This document shows, piece by piece, positions 61,631 through 64,000 of a stretch of 64,000 bases of DNA. The DNA is from Nocardioides ochotonae (GTDB taxonomy: Bacteria; Actinomycetota; Actinomycetes; Propionibacteriales; Nocardioidaceae), in NCBI RefSeq assembly GCF_011420305.2, contig NZ_CP061769.1:1103001-1167000 (forward strand), in the 5' to 3' direction. The notes under the pieces were generated by a model. That model did not search any database and was not told the DNA's origin. It worked only from the letters and a program-made list of their open reading frames with translations. How positions within the stretch are numbered: position 1 is the first letter of the stretch; each line of letters opens with the position of its first letter. Both the position numbers and the translations under genes were made by a program.

Positions 61631-61646
61631 TCGAACGGACGTTCGA
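61631..61646 (-). promoter_or_regulatory. LexA (SOS) box upstream of the HNH gene
   Basis: TCGAAC-GGAC-GTTCGA is an exact match to the actinobacterial SOS box TCGAAC-N4-GTTCGA, with the central bases also fitting RNRY. It abuts the -10 element, so LexA binding would block transcription until DNA damage. Confidence 0.8.
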
Positions 61647-61722
61647 GAGGCGTCTGCAGAATGGGGTAACCCGCTTGGGCCGCACGGGGACCAGTTCGCG
61701 CGCCGCAATCCCGAGCCCGACC

Positions 61723-63441
61723 TCAGGCGTCCGCGCCCTTGACCTTCGGCACCTCCGGGACCCCCGAGTCCTCCGGCACGGTCCGCCCGCCGAGGTCCTC
61801 GGGGCTGATCCGCAGGAAGGTCCAGATGATCAGCGAGGCGAGGAGCATCAGCAGCGCGGCGACCTGGAGCGCGTGCGTCGCGCCGTCGGTGTACGTCGCG
61901 GTGTAGAGCGCCGCGTCCAGGTTGCTCAGGCTGCCGCCGGGCACGGAGGCGTCCGGGTCGACGCCGGCCGCGCTCAGTCCGTCGCGCAGCGGACCCTCGA
62001 CCTGGTCGGTGGTGCGGTTGACGAAGTGCAGCGACACCGTGCCGAGGACCGCGAGGCCCAGCGCGCCGGCGACCTGCTGCACGGTGTTGAGCACGCCCGA
62101 GCCGACCCCGGCGTCCTCGCGGCGTACGGCGTGGACGGCGGTGAGGGTCATCGGCACGAAGGTCATGCCCATGCCGACGCCCATCAGGAGCAGGAACGGG
62201 AAGATCGCGGTCCAGTAGGACACGTCGGCGCCCAGCGGGTCGGCGCCCGGCGCCAGGCTGCGCAGGACGGCCGCGGTCGAGTCGTCGACGTCGTAGCGGG
62301 AGAACCCGTAGAGGGCGGCGGAGGCCATCAGGGTGCCGGTGCCGGTGATGTAGCGGACGCCGTACCGCACGACCAGCTTGGAGGAGATGACCGCGCCGAC
62401 CATCACGCCGACCGAGAAGGGCAGGAACGCGACGCCGGTGTGCAGCGGCTCGTAGCCGAGGATGCGCTGCACGAACTGGCCGTTGAAGTAGAACATCGCG
62501 AACATCGCCCCGGAGGCGAAGAACATCGCGACGAAGCTGGTGCCGCGGGTGCGGTCCAGCACGATGCGCAGGGGCAGCAGCGGGTGAGTCACCCTGCGCT
62601 CGAGGACGACGAACGTCACCAGCAGCGCGATGCCGGCCGCGAGGGCGGCGATGGTCCACGGGTCGCCCCAGCCGTGGTCGGCCTCGCCGGCGCGGGAGAG
62701 GCCGTAGACCAGGCCGAGCAGACCCAGGGTCGCGGTGAGCGCGCCGGGCACGTCGAGGCGGTTGCGGTTGCGCTCGGACTCGCTGAGCCAGCGCGGCGCG
62801 AGCAGGGCGGCGACGAGGCCGATCGGGGCGTTGATCCACAGCGTGAGCCGCCAGCCGGTGACCTCGAAGCCGAAGATGCTGTCGATGCCGGTGAGGAACC
62901 CGCCCAGGAGCAGCCCGACCGCGGCGCCGATGCCGGACATGCCCGCGAAGACGCCCATGGCCTTGTTGCGAGCCGGGCCGGCGGGGAAGTTGGTGGTGAT
63001 CAGCGACAGCGCCGCGGGGGAGGCGAGCGCCGCGCCGGCGCCCTGGAGCGCCCGGGCGCCGAGCAGCATCCAGCCCTCGGTGGCGCAGCCGCCGAGCAGC
63101 GAGGCGAGCGCGAAGGTGCCCAGGCCGATCGTGAACGTGCGCCGCCGGCCGAGCAGGTCACCGAGCCGCCCGCCGAGCAGCAGCAGCCCGCCGAACGTGA
63201 GGGCGTAGATCGTCACGACCCAGGTCAGCCCCGCGGCGGTCATCCCGAGGTCGCGCGAGATGCTCGGCAGCGCGATGTTGGTGATGGTGCCGTCGAGGAC
63301 CAGCATCAGCTGGGCCACCGAGATCAGCACGAGCGCCCGGCCGAGGTTGGGCGAGAGACCGGAGGCCTCGGAGGCGGAGGCCCCGGGGGTGCCGCCCTCC
63401 GGCTGGTCGGCGGCGGGTGCGGTGGAACGGGTGTCGGTCAC
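61723..63441 (-). CDS. DHA2-family (EmrB/QacA-type) multidrug efflux MFS transporter
   Basis: The 572-aa product has about fourteen membrane helices. DHA2 signatures include LVLDGTITNIALPSISRDLG (helix 1), GGRLGDLLGRRRTF (motif A), ARALQGAGAALASPAALSLI (motif C), and VPMTLTAVHAVRREDAGVGSGVLNTVQQVAGALGLAVLGTV. It uses proton motive force to export amphiphilic compounds. The GTG start is at 63441, preceded by GAGGAG a few bases upstream. A related transporter gene lies immediately upstream on the same strand, so the two are a tandem paralogue pair. Confidence 0.93.
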   Translation of the reverse strand: MTDTRSTAPAADQPEGGTPGASASEASGLSPNLGRALVLISVAQLMLVLDGTITNIALPSISRDLGMTAAGLTWVVTIYALTFGGLLLLGGRLGDLLGRRRTFTIGLGTFALASLLGGCATEGWMLLGARALQGAGAALASPAALSLITTNFPAGPARNKAMGVFAGMSGIGAAVGLLLGGFLTGIDSIFGFEVTGWRLTLWINAPIGLVAALLAPRWLSESERNRNRLDVPGALTATLGLLGLVYGLSRAGEADHGWGDPWTIAALAAGIALLVTFVVLERRVTHPLLPLRIVLDRTRGTSFVAMFFASGAMFAMFYFNGQFVQRILGYEPLHTGVAFLPFSVGVMVGAVISSKLVVRYGVRYITGTGTLMASAALYGFSRYDVDDSTAAVLRSLAPGADPLGADVSYWTAIFPFLLLMGVGMGMTFVPMTLTAVHAVRREDAGVGSGVLNTVQQVAGALGLAVLGTVSLHFVNRTTDQVEGPLRDGLSAAGVDPDASVPGGSLSNLDAALYTATYTDGATHALQVAALLMLLASLIIWTFLRISPEDLGGRTVPEDSGVPEVPKVKGADA

Positions 63442-63481
63442 GGGTCTCCTCGACGGGCGCGGGTCGAGGATCAGCGTAGAT

Positions 63482-63489
63482 CATATATG
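63482..63489 (-). promoter_or_regulatory. Palindrome CATATATG upstream of the first transporter
   Basis: This AT-rich palindrome stands alone in GC-rich sequence, 40 bp before the GTG at 63441. On the coding strand it overlaps TATGAT, a good -10, so it could be both promoter and repressor site (PadR/TetR-like). The factor is unknown. Confidence 0.4.
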
Positions 63490-63558
63490 GGGCATTGACT
63501 GATGGCTTCTCATGGCGGCGTGCGCCCGCTCGAGGCGACCCGGCGCGGGCGCCGGCGG

Positions 63559-64000
63559 TCACGGCGCGGCGATGGGGGCGTCCTCGGTGGCGAGCTCCTC
63601 GTGGCGCACCCGCAGGAGGGTGAAGGTCACGATGGAGGCGAGGAGCATCATCGCGGCGCCGACGAGGAAGGCGTGGGTGGCGCCCTCGGCGAACACCTGG
63701 TTCGCGCTGATCTCCTGCATCGCGGCGAGCTCGGCCTCGCTCGGGCGCGGGCCGCCGCCCGCCATGGCCCGCTCCGCGGCGCTCGCCAGCTCGGCACCGC
63801 GCTCGGTGAACACGCCGCTTGCCAGGGTCGCGAGCACCGAGAGGCCGAGCGCCCCGCCCACCTGCTGCATCGTGTTGAGCACCCCCGAGCCGATGCCGGT
63901 CTCCTCGGGGCGCAGCCGGTGCACGGCGGTCAGGGTCAGCGGCACGAACGTCGCGCCCATGCCCAGCGACATCAGCAGGATGAACGGCAGCAGGTCGGTG
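63559..64000 (-). CDS. Second DHA2-family multidrug efflux transporter, 5' end cut by window edge
   Basis: Only the C-terminal 146 residues are present. ILLMSLGMGATFVPLTLTAVHRLRPEETGIGSGVLNTMQQVGGALGLSVLATL is nearly parallel to the end of the neighbouring transporter (GVGMGMTFVPMTLTAVHAVRREDAGVGSGVLNTVQQVAGALGLAVLGTV), showing recent paralogy. A loop of about 45 residues and one last helix (GATHAFLVGAAMMLLASIVTFTLL) follow. The two genes probably arose by tandem duplication. The gene is transcribed toward the first transporter with 117 bp between them. Confidence 0.9.
   Translation of the reverse strand, partial: TDLLPFILLMSLGMGATFVPLTLTAVHRLRPEETGIGSGVLNTMQQVGGALGLSVLATLASGVFTERGAELASAAERAMAGGGPRPSEAELAAMQEISANQVFAEGATHAFLVGAAMMLLASIVTFTLLRVRHEELATEDAPIAAP

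Noticed and set aside
60279..64000. Defence island or prophage around the HNH gene
   Set aside because: Neighbours are housekeeping genes and drug pumps; no methylase, restriction, integrase or phage gene and no att-like repeats were seen.

Overview
The window is a very GC-rich chromosomal segment (visibly around 70% or more) from an actinobacterium, most likely Nocardioides or another member of the Nocardioidaceae. This rests on the gene families present (DUF222/HNH endonuclease, GPP34 protein, DUF4190/septum-formation protein, SigE-family ECF factor, DUF5130, DUF4233), on codon usage, and on gene order. From memory, the order glbO, pepN, Rv2466c-like, rpiB, nei, tRNAs, tig, clpP1, clpP2, clpX, valS, folC, DUF4233, ndk, rne, rplU, rpmA, obg, proB follows the M. 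tuberculosis Rv2470 to Rv2439c neighbourhood. iscS-mnmA-MetE-like matches a second conserved block near Rv3025c-Rv3015c. No plasmid, phage, transposon or CRISPR sequence is visible.

Layout. 1-5,000: lipid and stress genes (thiolase running off the left edge, double-hotdog thioesterase, truncated globin, OsmC, MscS channel, two small actinobacterial genes). 5,000-12,100: pepN, a secreted CHAP protein with Ig-like repeats, a mycothiol-nitroreductase homologue, a secreted PGRP-type amidase and a GPP34 protein. 12,100-21,100: metG, an ECF sigma factor with its membrane partner, LOR-like protein, hydrolase, rpiB, sulfotransferase, nei and a SpoIIE-type phosphatase. 21,200-25,750: tRNA-Gly, tRNA-Pro, then the protein quality-control cluster tig-clpP1-clpP2-clpX. 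25,800-36,800: a His/Gly-rich membrane-anchored protein, valS, GNAT, an alcohol dehydrogenase and Fe-S-flavoprotein-like pair, folC-DUF4233, a MocR/flavin-oxidase divergent pair and ndk. 36,900-42,800: the elongasome operon mreB-mreC-mreD-mrdA-rodA. 42,800-48,900: a calcium/proton antiporter, a TIGR03960 radical SAM protein, two reverse-strand genes and the TIGR03936 partner. 48,900-60,300: rne behind a 379-nt leader, rplU-rpmA, obg-proB, a lipoprotein, then iscS-mnmA-MetE-like. 60,300-64,000: a frameshifted DUF222/HNH gene behind a perfect SOS box, and two DHA2-type drug transporters, the second cut by the window edge.

How it works together. Most of the window is housekeeping: tRNA charging (metG, valS), tRNA thiolation (iscS with mnmA), ribosome and RNA metabolism (rplU, rpmA, obg, rne), ATP-dependent proteolysis and lateral wall growth. 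Tight stop/start overlaps (ATGA, GTGA, TGATG) define operons clearly. About a dozen genes have a TAnnnT -10 hexamer 5-8 nt before the start codon, which indicates leaderless transcripts and helps fix several starts.

No clearly new multi-gene system was found. The most distinctive signals are regulatory: a perfect LexA box on the HNH gene, a KstR-like operator on the alcohol dehydrogenase, a hairpin covering the Shine-Dalgarno of the flavoprotein gene, the structured rne leader, a monothiol variant of the mycothiol nitroreductase, and a 28-histidine membrane-anchored protein beside clpX.
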